From Pinirhizobacter soli (GTDB lineage: Bacteria > Pseudomonadota > Gammaproteobacteria > Xanthomonadales > Rhodanobacteraceae): DNA of 64,000 nt. Below the pieces are notes generated by a model, which was not told where the DNA came from, did not search any database, and worked only from the letters and a program-made list of their open reading frames with translations. Numbering within the stretch: position 1 is the first letter of the stretch; every line of letters begins with the position of its first letter. The position numbers were made by a program, and so were the translations under genes. The stretch lies in the NCBI RefSeq assembly GCF_015905305.1, contig NZ_JADZLQ010000001.1, forward strand, positions 1,946,599 through 2,010,598. Direction: 5' to 3'. Of this stretch, positions 42,962 through 51,045 are shown piece after piece.

Positions 42962-43692
42962 GCGGCAAGGCCCTCGTCGGTACCGATGATGCTGACGAAG
43001 GCGTCCTCGAGGTTGGCCTGGCCGGTTTGCTTGCGCAGGGCGTCGGGCGTTTCATCGGCCACCACGCGGCCCTTGGCGATCACCACGATACGGTCACACA
43101 ACGCACCCACCTCCTGCATGATGTGGCTTGAGAACAGCACGCAACGTCCTTCGTCGCGCAGCTGGAACATGAAGCGGCGCATGGCGCGCGTGGCCATCAC
43201 GTCCAGGCCGTTGGTAGGTTCGTCCAGGATCACGTTGCGCGGATCGTGGATCAGTGCGCGCGCGATCGCCGTCTTCACCCGCTGGCCTTGCGAGAACCCT
43301 TCGGTACGCCGGTCGGCGATGTCTTCCATCTCAAGCGCTTTGACCAGGGCATCGCGGCGGCGGTCAAGATCGGCCTCGGGCACGCCATGCAGGCGGGCGA
43401 AGTAGTCGATGTTCTCCCGCGCGGTCAGGCGTTTGTAGAGGCCACGGGCGTCGGGCAATACGCCAAGGGAGCGGCGCACGGACAGAGGATCACGGGCGGC
43501 GTCCACGCCATCCACCAGCACCTGGCCCTGGTCGGGATTCATCAGCGTGTAGAGCATGCGCAGGGTGGTGGTCTTACCCGCGCCATTGGGACCCAACAGG
43601 CCCGTGATCTGCCCGTCGCGGGCGGTGAAGCTGACGCCGTCCACGGCCTTCACCGTGCCGAACGCCTTGTGCAGGGACTTGACCTCGATCAT
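42958..43692 (-). CDS. ABC exporter ATP-binding protein, NatA-like
   Basis: 244 residues with all nucleotide-binding motifs: Walker A GPNGAGKTT, Q-loop, signature FSQGQRVKTA, Walker B NVILDEPTNGLD and switch His (FSSHIMQE). It forms the motor of the adjacent NatB-like permease. Overlaps of four bases with both neighbours (hydrolase upstream, permease downstream) show tight translational coupling. Confidence 0.92.
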   Translation of the reverse strand: MIEVKSLHKAFGTVKAVDGVSFTARDGQITGLLGPNGAGKTTTLRMLYTLMNPDQGQVLVDGVDAARDPLSVRRSLGVLPDARGLYKRLTARENIDYFARLHGVPEADLDRRRDALVKALEMEDIADRRTEGFSQGQRVKTAIARALIHDPRNVILDEPTNGLDVMATRAMRRFMFQLRDEGRCVLFSSHIMQEVGALCDRIVVIAKGRVVADETPDALRKQTGQANLEDAFVSIIGTDEGLAA

Positions 43693-45266
43693 GGCGTGGC
43701 TCCGTTGAATCCGACGAAGACGGGAATCGGCCCCACCCGCTCAAGGCAGGCGGTGTCCAGCGTTTTGGGCGAGAGCTTGTCGATGAAGTCGTCCACTACG
43801 CGCGGCATGCAGCCGCGGCCGATTACGTTGTGGCCCTGGCCCTTGAGCACCAGGTGACGCGCGTTGGACAGGCCCTTGAGCACTTCGTCGCCGTAGCGCG
43901 GCGGCGTGACCGGGTCGTACTGGCCCGACAGCAGCAGCGCGGGCTTGTCGCTCTTGAGCGGATCGTGGAAACCCGCCGGGCGCGTGCCATGCGGCCAGAT
44001 CGAGCAGGCCGTCTTGAAGGCCTCGATCATCTTGTCGCCCAGGATGGTGTCGGCATCCTGCGGTCGCGAGGTCAGCAGGTCCGCGTCTTCGGAGCAGATC
44101 ACCGAATACTGCATGCCGCCGTCCATGGTGTCGCCAAGGTCGCCGGTGAGAAGCTTGGCCTGCCCCAGCAGCGGGCCCACGTCGCCGTGCGCGGCGGCGT
44201 CGATCGACAGCGGCAGCAGCGCCGCGGTTTCCGGGCCATAGGCAAACATGCGCACCACCGTGGCGAGTGCGAATTCGTTGAGGTTGCGCTTGACCGATTC
44301 ATAGGTTTGCGGATCGCGGAAGCTCACCTGGTGCGGATTGGCGCGCAATGCGTCACGCAGTTGGTAGAGCGTCTGGTAGGTATCGCCGAAGCGGTCGTGG
44401 CAGGCCTTGTCGGCGGTGCAGCGGGCGAACTGGGCTTTCAGCGCGGCGTCCAGGTTCACCGCGAACTCCTCGCCAAGCACCAGTGAATTGGGCGCCACGC
44501 CATCGAGCACGAGGCTGCGCACGCCCTCCGGATGCTCGGCGGCATAACGCTGTGCCACGCGCGTGCCGTAGGAAATTCCTATCAAGTTGAATTGAGGGGA
44601 ACCCAGCGCCTTGCGGGCGTCTTCGAGGTCTGCAATGGCATCGGTCGTGGTGTAGAAGCGGGGATCGGCGCCCTTGCTGACTTCGTCCAGGCAAGCCTGG
44701 GTTTCCTTGCGCAAGGCCTTTTCATCGTAGCTGGAGCTGCTGTCGTCGATGCCGCCGGCGCCCTTTTCTTCCCCGCCGCATTGCAGCGGGTGCGAATGCC
44801 CCGTGCCACGCTGGTCGATCAACAGCACGTTTCGATGCGCCAGCAGCGGCGCGAAGGCCGCGGCCACGGCGGGATAGCTCTCGGTGGCCGCCTGGCCGGG
44901 GCCACCGGCCAGCATCACCACCGGATCGCTCTTGGGAGCCTGCGCGCTGGAGCGCAACAAGGCCAGATTGAGCTTGATGTGCCGCCCGTTGGGGTTGGCG
45001 CGGTCTTCAGGTACGTCCAGCGGGGCGCACCAGGCGGCGGTAGACATACCGCTGTTGGGCTGGCCGAGCGAGCAAGGCTTCAAGGTGAGCGAGCCCACCT
45101 GCCAGGTGCGTTCAGGCGCGGGTTTCACCGGGGCCACCAGCGCCGCCGTGCTGGCGCTGGCGGGTTCCTCGTGAAGCGGCGAGGCGTCCTTATGGCGGAA
45201 GTGCTGGCTTGCCAGGATCGCGATCACCACCACGACGATGAGCGATATACGTGCGCGACTTTTCAT
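43689..45266 (-). CDS. Secreted tripeptidyl-peptidase-like alpha/beta hydrolase
   Basis: 525 residues with an N-terminal signal/anchor segment (ISLIVVVVIAILASQH). Alpha/beta hydrolase core with oxyanion region MLAGGPGQ, nucleophile near residue 232 in GISYGTRVAQRYA, and the TAP-like C-terminal domain with YDPVTPP and catalytic His in LKGQGHNV. The family (S33) removes tripeptides or proline-containing residues from peptide N-termini. Coupling to the NatAB-like genes by a four-base overlap suggests processing of something exported or resistance to a peptide, but the substrate is unknown. Confidence 0.85.
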   Translation of the reverse strand: MKSRARISLIVVVVIAILASQHFRHKDASPLHEEPASASTAALVAPVKPAPERTWQVGSLTLKPCSLGQPNSGMSTAAWCAPLDVPEDRANPNGRHIKLNLALLRSSAQAPKSDPVVMLAGGPGQAATESYPAVAAAFAPLLAHRNVLLIDQRGTGHSHPLQCGGEEKGAGGIDDSSSSYDEKALRKETQACLDEVSKGADPRFYTTTDAIADLEDARKALGSPQFNLIGISYGTRVAQRYAAEHPEGVRSLVLDGVAPNSLVLGEEFAVNLDAALKAQFARCTADKACHDRFGDTYQTLYQLRDALRANPHQVSFRDPQTYESVKRNLNEFALATVVRMFAYGPETAALLPLSIDAAAHGDVGPLLGQAKLLTGDLGDTMDGGMQYSVICSEDADLLTSRPQDADTILGDKMIEAFKTACSIWPHGTRPAGFHDPLKSDKPALLLSGQYDPVTPPRYGDEVLKGLSNARHLVLKGQGHNVIGRGCMPRVVDDFIDKLSPKTLDTACLERVGPIPVFVGFNGATP

Positions 45267-45273
45267 GCGGGCT

Positions 45274-45468
45274 TTATTCCCCCGGTTCGAAAATGGTTTC
45301 GATCGACAGCGCGAAGAGGCGCGCGATCTTGAAGGCCAGCGGCAGGCTGGGATCGTACTTGCCGGTCTCGATTGCGTTCACCGTCTGTCGCGAGACGTCC
45401 AGTCGGTCAGCGAGGTCAGCTTGCGACCAGCCGCGCTCGGTACGAAGTTCGCGAACGTGGTTGATCAC
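45274..45468 (-). CDS. Small Xre-family transcriptional regulator
   Basis: 64 residues that are almost entirely one helix-turn-helix domain (ERGWSQADLADRLDVSRQTVNAIETGKYDPSLPLA), ending IFEPGE. This is the short YozG-like group of regulators that come with a small membrane protein. The start is GTG at 45468, which overlaps the stop of the membrane-protein gene (GTGA) with AGGA upstream. It may act on its own operon, including the hydrolase-NatAB genes that begin eight bases downstream. Confidence 0.85.
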   Translation of the reverse strand: MINHVRELRTERGWSQADLADRLDVSRQTVNAIETGKYDPSLPLAFKIARLFALSIETIFEPGE

Positions 45469-45869
45469 GGAAATCCTGGATTGCCATAGCGGCGCGAGGT
45501 GAGCCACATCGCCACGCCATACACGCCGATCAGCGCCGGCAACACCCAGGTGAAGAGCCCGCCCGGAACGGACAGGATCTTCGCGCTGGCCAGGAAACCG
45601 AGCGCCATGCAGGCCATGCCCACCACACACACCGCGATCGACAGCGCCATCAGGTGCATCTGCCTTTCCAGTTCGTCCGATGCCACCACGCGCCGGATGA
45701 AGGCCCAGGCTGCAAACGCCAGGGGCAACATCGGCGCCAGTGCCGCCGCCACTTTCAGCACCGGGATGTCCACGCTGTCGACCTTCGGCCAGATCATCAG
45801 CATCACGATCACGTAGGCGGCCATGGCTGGCAGGAACTCGCGTAGGTAGCGTTTGTCGATCTGGCGCAT
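45465..45869 (-). CDS. Four-helix membrane protein paired with Xre regulator
   Basis: 134 residues with four hydrophobic segments (AAYVIVMLMIW; KVAAALAPMLPLAFAAWAF; LSIAVCVVGMACMALGFL; LFTWVLPALIGVYGVAMWL) and the charged motif RRVVASDELERQMHL between the second and third. The same architecture is common next to short Xre regulators in proteobacteria; it may be a membrane sensor that controls the regulator. The function is not established. The ATG at 45869 has GGGGA eight bases upstream; an alternative ATG lies three codons before. Confidence 0.75.
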   Translation of the reverse strand: MRQIDKRYLREFLPAMAAYVIVMLMIWPKVDSVDIPVLKVAAALAPMLPLAFAAWAFIRRVVASDELERQMHLMALSIAVCVVGMACMALGFLASAKILSVPGGLFTWVLPALIGVYGVAMWLTSRRYGNPGFP

Positions 45870-45901
45870 GTGATACATCCCCGGTGGTTGCCGCCCGGTA
45901 T

Positions 45902-46900
45902 TTACAGACTGTGGAGGAAATCTGCCAGCGTTTTCTTGAACTGGGCGGGCTGGTCAAGCATGACGTAATGCCGCGAGGGAGCGATAGCGACCACGTTGGC
46001 TTTCGGCACCGTTCCCAGCAGGCCCTTGTAGTAAGCGACCTTCTGCTCCTGCGTGGCCTTCATCGGGCCCATCTGCGCATCAGGCGTGTTGTAGGGAACG
46101 ATTTCAAGCACGGGCACGGTGGCTTTGGCCAGCTGCGGGCGCCAGTCGCCCGAGGCATCTTCGGCCATGTAGCGCGCAACAGTGTGTTTGTCGCTGCGTG
46201 CGTTGAAGGGCGCGTAACGCGTCGCCAGTGCCGGATCGATCACGCCGATCTTCTGCATGTAGCCCAGCTGCTGGGCCTTGAAGTCTTCATCGGAGGCCGA
46301 GCCCATCTTTTGCGCCAGGTTGGCGGAGATGGCCTGGCGCTGCTCGGCAGGCATGGCATCAAGCCCCGGGAACACGGGCAGGCCGTCCACCGCCACGGCG
46401 CCGGCGACCAGGTCGCTGTGTTCGCCTGCGAAGCGCAGGGCCAACGTGCCGCCCAGGCTATGGCCGATGATCACCGGCTTCTGGAGCTTCTTCGATTCGA
46501 TCAGTTGTGCCAAAGAGGCGTCGGCGCGGTCGAAGTAGCTTTCGTCGCCGGCGGGGGCCGGGGTGCCGTCGAAGCCGGCCAGGGTGACGGCGTAGACCTG
46601 ATGATCCTTGCGCAGCTCATCGATGGTGTCCTTCCACACCCAGGCGCCGCCGGCCAGGCCGGGCACCAGGATCACTGGGCGGCCGTGGTCGCCGTAGACC
46701 TGCACATGGAGCGTGCCGACCTCGAAGGTGGCTTTGGGCTTGGCGGCGTATTCGGGGCCAAGCTGGCCCGGGGCCGGGGTGGCGGCTGCAAGCGGGTCGG
46801 CGTAAGCCGGGATGGCGGCGCCAAACATCGCGGCGGCGGTAGCTGGCACGGCCAGGGTGGCAAGGGACAGGGCGAGCAAGTGGCGAAGCGGGGTACGCAT
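45902..46900 (-). CDS. Secreted alpha/beta hydrolase
   Basis: 332 residues with a long signal peptide (cleaved near AYA-DPL). Core motifs: oxyanion LVPGLAGGAWVW, nucleophile elbow GHSLGG (VIIGHSLGGTLAL), and catalytic His in SRHYVMLDQP. This is a general esterase/lipase-type hydrolase of the periplasm; substrate unknown. The ATG at 46900 has GAGGAGG upstream. Expression is probably controlled by a repressor acting at the two-arm inverted repeat around the promoter. Confidence 0.85.
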   Translation of the reverse strand: MRTPLRHLLALSLATLAVPATAAAMFGAAIPAYADPLAAATPAPGQLGPEYAAKPKATFEVGTLHVQVYGDHGRPVILVPGLAGGAWVWKDTIDELRKDHQVYAVTLAGFDGTPAPAGDESYFDRADASLAQLIESKKLQKPVIIGHSLGGTLALRFAGEHSDLVAGAVAVDGLPVFPGLDAMPAEQRQAISANLAQKMGSASDEDFKAQQLGYMQKIGVIDPALATRYAPFNARSDKHTVARYMAEDASGDWRPQLAKATVPVLEIVPYNTPDAQMGPMKATQEQKVAYYKGLLGTVPKANVVAIAPSRHYVMLDQPAQFKKTLADFLHSL

Positions 46901-46913
46901 GGCAATCCTCCTC

Positions 46914-46977
46914 ATGTAAAGTGTGCTTGACACGGATCATCCGCCTGGAAACTCGGTGTGTCAAGCGTCCTTTACAT
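46914..46977 (-). promoter_or_regulatory. Promoter between the arms of a 20-base inverted repeat
   Basis: Arms at 46914-46933 and 46958-46977 match as inverted repeats at 17 of 20 bases, sharing GTGTCAAGC and CTTTACAT. Between and within them a minus-strand promoter is visible: TTGACA (46959-46964), 17 bases, GATGAT (46936-46941). One arm covers the -35, the other the transcription start, about 44 bases apart centre to centre. This is the geometry of a repressor binding both sides of a promoter. No regulator gene is adjacent. Confidence 0.7.
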
Positions 46978-47053
46978 ATTCGTCGATTCAGGAAATTGCC
47001 AAACGTTGCAGGTAACCTCCCAAGCCTGAAGTATTGGCAAGGGTTGGGGATAC

Positions 47054-47713
47054 ATGGCTGAAGAATTGAGCTTTTCGAATAACTACACGGACGTAAGCCA
47101 GCAATACGGCACCGGTGCCGGCTTCCAGTTCGAGTTCTATTGCGAATGCTGCCGCGATACCTGGCGTTCCCCCTTCGAACCCTACCGCAGCGCCCAGGCC
47201 GCCGGATGGCTGCAGCGCATGGGCGGCGTGGCCAGCTCCCTCCTTGGCAGCGCCGGCAATGTGCTGGACGAAGCGGCCGACGGTTACGCGCGCGCTGGTT
47301 GGGGTAACGCCCGCGACGAAGCCTTCCGCCAGGCGATCGAACGCGCCAAGACCCATTTCCACCGTTGCGCGAAATGCCACGACTATGCCTGCGACAAGTG
47401 CTTCAGCACCGAGTCGGGGCTCTGCAATCGCTGTGCCCCGGATCTTGCCGCGGAGGTGAGCGCCGCGCGGCATGACGGACTGCTTGCCCAGGCGCGTGAA
47501 AACGCACGCGAAGTAGGCGTTGGACGCGCCGCCAAAGTGGACGTCGCCACCGACAGACAGTTGGTGTGTCCCGAATGCGAGACGGAAACGCACGGGGCAA
47601 AGTTCTGTCCGAACTGCGGGCATGCACTGAACACCGCGAAGAACTGCGCGGGATGTTCGACGCCGCTTCCGGCGGGGAGCAAGTTCTGTCCGGAGTGCGG
47701 GAAGGCGGCGTGA
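47054..47713 (+). CDS. Multi-zinc-ribbon protein of unknown function
   Basis: 219 residues, cytoplasmic. It begins with a CxxC pair (FYCECCRDTW), has a helical middle, a cysteine-rich B-box-like block (HRCAKCHDYACDKCFSTESGLCNRC) and two C-terminal zinc ribbons (LVCPECETETHGAKFCPNCG; NCAGCSTPLPAGSKFCPECGKAA is the last one, listed in pieces). Such proteins are thought to be adaptors, often next to SPFH or virion-core-like genes, but none is present here. A decayed copy of its last ten codons lies 1.6 kb downstream. Confidence 0.7.
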   Translation: MAEELSFSNNYTDVSQQYGTGAGFQFEFYCECCRDTWRSPFEPYRSAQAAGWLQRMGGVASSLLGSAGNVLDEAADGYARAGWGNARDEAFRQAIERAKTHFHRCAKCHDYACDKCFSTESGLCNRCAPDLAAEVSAARHDGLLAQARENAREVGVGRAAKVDVATDRQLVCPECETETHGAKFCPNCGHALNTAKNCAGCSTPLPAGSKFCPECGKAA

Positions 47714-47921
47714 CTTAACGATCCGGTATCGAACATCGAGTTGGCCGGTCATGTAGCTCTACAAGCCCACGCAACGCAAGATATTGCGCGGCATGTCATT
47801 TCGTGCGATTGCGCAATGCATGGATGATCGATGTCGACCGCTCATCAGCACTTCGCGCCCGCTCATCCCAAAGATGTTGCAATGGGTCGACATTCGCTTC
47901 AGCCTCGACCGCTATTCATTT

Positions 47922-47930
47922 GGGGGGGGG
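47922..47930 (+). repeat. Run of nine G before the CPBP protease start
   Basis: Nine consecutive G lie seven bases before the ATG of the protease gene, at the place of its ribosome binding site. Homopolymers of this length are prone to slippage, so the tract could vary the spacing or alter an upstream-extended reading frame. Sequencing error in the tract is also possible. Confidence 0.5.
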
Positions 47931-47937
47931 CACCAGA

Positions 47938-48756
47938 ATGATGCGGAACTCGCGATCCATCACGCTCTACCTGGTCGTTGCCTTTGGGTTCGCCTGGGCA
48001 TTCTGGCTGGTCGCCTGGCTGATCAGTAAGAAGCTCATTTCGCTTCCAAATCTGCTTGTGCCGATGATGTTCATCGGCTCGTTCGGCCCGTTCATAGGCG
48101 CGGGCGTGACGACCTTCAGCGAGGGTGGCTTCCGGGGAATGACGGGCTTTTACCGTCGCGGCTTCGATCCGCGAATGGGGTGGAGTGTCTTCCTGGTTTC
48201 CTTCTTCCTGATGCCGATAGTGGCGATCGTTGTCGAGTTGACGCATGCGCGACTGACGGGCCAGGCACCGCACTTCACCATGACCCTGGCGGAATTCCCG
48301 CTCAGCTATCTATTCCTGTTCGTGCTGGGCGGGACGCTGGCAGAGGAGTATGGCTGGACACTGCTGTCAGATAAGTTCGACGCGTTTCTACCCCTCAAGA
48401 CTTCAACCGCGATCCTCGGGGCCGTCTGGGCACTGTGGCATCTGCCACTGTTCTTCATCATGACCAAGGGCGCCATACAAGGGTATACGCCGTTCTACAT
48501 TTTCTTCATTGCCACGGTGGCCATGCGCTTTCTGTTCTCCTGGGCCTATCACCGCGGCGGCCGAAATATCTTGTCCAACATGCTCTTCCATACCGCGTCG
48601 AACATCGCCTACAGCGTGGCGGCGATTGCCCCTGCACCCGGGGATCTTTCAACGGGTCGATTGTGGATGTTCACCGCTCTTGCCCTGGTTTCGGCCGTCG
48701 TCGTCTGGGTGGTAGCGCCGCCTCGCACGGAAAGTCCCGCCCCCGCCGTCGCCTGA
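47938..48756 (+). CDS. CPBP family intramembrane metalloprotease
   Basis: 272 residues with seven to eight hydrophobic segments. The CPBP (CAAX protease/bacteriocin-processing) motifs are seen as EEYGWTLL (motif 1, with the Glu pair), WALWHLPLFF (motif 2 His) and NMLFHTASN (motif 3 His/Asn). Motif 1 lacks the usual arginine (EExxxR). Members cleave prenyl or leader peptides, give self-immunity to bacteriocins or control membrane proteins. The start at 47938 (ATGATG) matches the beginning of the hydrophobic part; earlier in-frame starts would place the poly-G tract inside the coding region. Confidence 0.8.
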   Translation: MMRNSRSITLYLVVAFGFAWAFWLVAWLISKKLISLPNLLVPMMFIGSFGPFIGAGVTTFSEGGFRGMTGFYRRGFDPRMGWSVFLVSFFLMPIVAIVVELTHARLTGQAPHFTMTLAEFPLSYLFLFVLGGTLAEEYGWTLLSDKFDAFLPLKTSTAILGAVWALWHLPLFFIMTKGAIQGYTPFYIFFIATVAMRFLFSWAYHRGGRNILSNMLFHTASNIAYSVAAIAPAPGDLSTGRLWMFTALALVSAVVVWVVAPPRTESPAPAVA

Positions 48757-48774
48757 TCATAAGGAACAGTCGCT

Positions 48775-49164
48775 GTGATCGAGAAGAAGTCGTTAGCCGA
48801 CATTCTTAAGGGGGTTACGTACCTATCCGATCGAACTCCAGAGATGGCATTCAACGGAGGGACGGATCTGGCGTTCGCGGAGGTTGCACCGTACCGAAAT
48901 GGAGCAATCTCTGTTGGTTACTATTCCGGCGACAGCGAGTGGGAGCGTCATCCGGGAGGGGATGAGATCGTGATGTCCCTCGAAGGGAGCACAACCGTCG
49001 TACTCCTTGTAGACGGTGAAGAACATCGGGTCAGCCTGAACTCTGGAGAGCTTGTGGTGGTGCCACAGAACTGCTGGCATCGCTTCGAAGGCTCCTCGCA
49101 CCTCAAGTTGCTGGGCGTCACGCCGGAACCGACCGATCATAGCCTTGAGCTACCTGGTGCCTAA
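48775..49164 (+). CDS. Small cupin protein
   Basis: 129 residues, starting at GTG 48775 with AAGGAA upstream. Single cupin fold with a weakened first motif (SEWERHPGGDEIVMSLEG; one His plus Asp/Glu instead of HxH) and second motif LVVVPQNCWHRFE. Such proteins are small enzymes or sugar/metal-binding sensors; no substrate can be named. It begins 18 bases after the protease gene. Its third-position GC appears lower than in the housekeeping genes of the window, which suggests acquisition by transfer. Confidence 0.75.
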   Translation: MIEKKSLADILKGVTYLSDRTPEMAFNGGTDLAFAEVAPYRNGAISVGYYSGDSEWERHPGGDEIVMSLEGSTTVVLLVDGEEHRVSLNSGELVVVPQNCWHRFEGSSHLKLLGVTPEPTDHSLELPGA

Positions 49165-49261
49165 CGATCCATCCTGATGACTCGCCAGGCGCGGATGTCG
49201 GTGGCAATGCCTACAGTTCGTCCAACTGAAACACATGGGACGGTCGCATCTGTTCGAGAGG

Positions 49262-49294
49262 ATGTTTTGTCCGGAATGCGGGAAGGCGGATTGA
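49262..49294 (+). pseudogene. Remnant of a zinc-ribbon gene 3' end
   Basis: In the frame starting at 49262 the sequence reads MFCPECGKAD and stops, close to the last residues of the protein at 47054-47713 (KFCPECGKAA, stop). The DNA match continues past both stop codons (tcgaacatcgag versus tcgaatatcgag), so this is a duplicated gene end whose upstream part is gone. It occupies the 189-base gap between the cupin and M23 genes. Confidence 0.65.
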
Positions 49295-49353
49295 CTGTCG
49301 AATATCGAGCCGGCCCGACTGCATGGAGCGGGCCGGCTCTGGTCAGGATGAAT

Positions 49354-50310
49354 CTACATCCCTGGATCGTCTTCCCCGTAGTTGGTTACAAGCGTACGGG
49401 AACCTGGCTGGATCCTCTGATTGCCGCGGCTTAGATAACCCTGATACGGGAACCAGCCTTCATGAAAGGTCCAGCCGCCGAGGACCTTGCCGTCCAAGGC
49501 CGTTGCACGATTGCCATACTCCAAAGACATATGTACGTGAGCGCCCGAACTTGAGCCACCACAAGGCAACGCATTGCCGACATATCCAAGAAAGGTTCCC
49601 GCATCGATGCGCGTGCCGTCGGCGATGCTGGGCATGTTTTCCATGTGGTAATAGGTTGTGGTGTAACCGTTGTCGTGGACGACGTGCGCCAGCGCACTGC
49701 CCCCGAGGTTGCATGTGGTGTAGTAAATACCCGCCTTCGGGGCGAGTACCCGGCCATTGAATGACCATAGGTCGACGGAATTGAACGGCCGCTGATTGGG
49801 GACATGGCCGTGTATACCGGCGGTCATCTGCCAGCCCTGGTTCACAGGCCACGGCAGGCCGATGCCGGTGGCGGTGGCAAGTGGTGCAGTCGTGGACGCC
49901 AGGTGTTGATTGGCCCAGATCCGACGCTCGTCGACACTTACCAATGTGTCAGGCATGGCGTCCAATGCTTCGAGGAATGCTTCCTGGCCCGACATGCCAA
50001 GCTTCCATCCGTCCGCCGCACGCTGGGCAAAGAAGAACGCAGTGGGCGGCGTGCCGTGGATGTCCAGTGGCAGTTTTCTCGTGACGCTGCCCATCACGTA
50101 CTGCGAGGTTGCATCCTGCTTCAGCACTTCGACGAGGAGGTCGCCATCGGCGGGAGCACCGAGCGATGAGGGAAAGGCTGTGTCGCTCTGGATGAAAGCG
50201 TCCCGGGCAATACGTTCAAGATCGCCCGTGACGTCTGTCGTGGCATGGACTGTAGCAGCGCCCACCAGCGCCGCGAAGGCGACCGCGGCTCGCAATATTT
50301 TGCTGTACAT
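49354..50310 (-). CDS. Secreted M23 metallopeptidase, LasA/beta-lytic type
   Basis: 318 residues with a signal peptide (AAVAFAALVGAATVHA). A propeptide-like region of about 120 residues precedes the M23 domain, which has the first zinc motif in QRPFNSVDLWS, conserved Gly/Tyr segments (GYTTTYYHMEN) and the AHVHMSLE His motif near the C-terminus. The one-Cys TTCNLGG and later LPCGGSS could form the disulfide seen in M23A lytic enzymes. These cut glycine- or D-Ala-containing cross-links in walls of other bacteria. Catalytic His in the first motif (GHVPNQRPFNSVD) fits the H-x8-D spacing. The ATG at 50310 was chosen to give the signal peptide. Confidence 0.82.
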   Translation of the reverse strand: MYSKILRAAVAFAALVGAATVHATTDVTGDLERIARDAFIQSDTAFPSSLGAPADGDLLVEVLKQDATSQYVMGSVTRKLPLDIHGTPPTAFFFAQRAADGWKLGMSGQEAFLEALDAMPDTLVSVDERRIWANQHLASTTAPLATATGIGLPWPVNQGWQMTAGIHGHVPNQRPFNSVDLWSFNGRVLAPKAGIYYTTCNLGGSALAHVVHDNGYTTTYYHMENMPSIADGTRIDAGTFLGYVGNALPCGGSSSGAHVHMSLEYGNRATALDGKVLGGWTFHEGWFPYQGYLSRGNQRIQPGSRTLVTNYGEDDPGM

Positions 50311-50406
50311 GATTGGCTTCCTTCCTTGATGAATAGTCGAGGTGTGGCTCGCGCGAAATTCCATGCGAGCAGAAACCAAACTACGCCGCCGCACTCGCGT
50401 GCGCAG

Positions 50407-50420
50407 TCATCCATGGATGA
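50407..50420. promoter_or_regulatory. 14-base perfect palindrome upstream of M23 gene
   Basis: TCATCCATGGATGA lies 97 bases upstream of the M23 peptidase ATG in a 180-base gap. It is a perfect palindrome and could be an operator for this gene or for the convergent-side neighbour. No other element was recognised in the gap. Confidence 0.35.
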
Positions 50421-50490
50421 ACTTATGTAGGATCACAGGTTGCTTGCGCCGGGATGCCTTGGCGCCACTACGGCGCTAGTCTGCTTCGCC

Positions 50491-51045
50491 CTAGCGAATG
50501 AGTAGCGCACTCAAGGCCGCGAACTCCGCTTGCACGTCGGCGCTCGGACAAGCATGGTCATCAGGCACGTCGGGCAACGGGGCAATCGCGCTTTCCGTTC
50601 CATTCGCCACCCGGGCGGCCCGCTTCTGTTTCTGGATGTTATGGAACATCTCAAGCGACGGCTCGCGCAGCGATATCGACCGTAGTTGCTTCACCCACCC
50701 GGCAGCAAATTCCTTGTGGATCTCGAGCCGGATCGTGTCCTTCCGGACCAGGCCAATGCGGCGTTCTAGGCGAACGGTGGAATGCCACCGCTGGTTTACG
50801 TCGGTGAGGTCGCGGCGCCACTGCTTGAACTCTTGCGTCAGCGGATGACGCTTGCCCATCGTGGCGCTCAGGAAGTCGAGGATGAAACCCAGGCGATCAC
50901 GAAACTCCAGGCGCTCGAGCATGAGTTCCATACCCGCATGGCATTCGGGCGCGATGCACGCGCCGACGCATCGACCGATCAGTTCGACAAGTTCTTCGTA
51001 AGAGCGAAAAAAGATCTGAAAGTCTGCATCTGATGACGCGTCCAT
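50491..51045 (-). CDS. Protein of unknown function
   Basis: 184 residues, predicted soluble and mainly helical (FFRSYEELVELIGRCVGACI; MELMLERLEFRDRLGFILDFLS; LTQEFKQWRRDLTDVNQRW), with no signal peptide and no motif I recognise. The ATG at 51045 has CCGGAGAC upstream and begins MDASSDADFQ; the frame is open to 51201 but that part is not protein-like. It lies in the accessory-looking stretch between the M23 peptidase and the SNF2 helicase and may be of mobile-element origin. Confidence 0.6.
   Translation of the reverse strand: MDASSDADFQIFFRSYEELVELIGRCVGACIAPECHAGMELMLERLEFRDRLGFILDFLSATMGKRHPLTQEFKQWRRDLTDVNQRWHSTVRLERRIGLVRKDTIRLEIHKEFAAGWVKQLRSISLREPSLEMFHNIQKQKRAARVANGTESAIAPLPDVPDDHACPSADVQAEFAALSALLIR

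Noticed and set aside
45274-45957. A 227-codon fusion frame containing the Xre domain
   Set aside because: Its first two thirds overlap the membrane-protein gene in another frame and are not protein-like; the GTG at 45468 is the better start.
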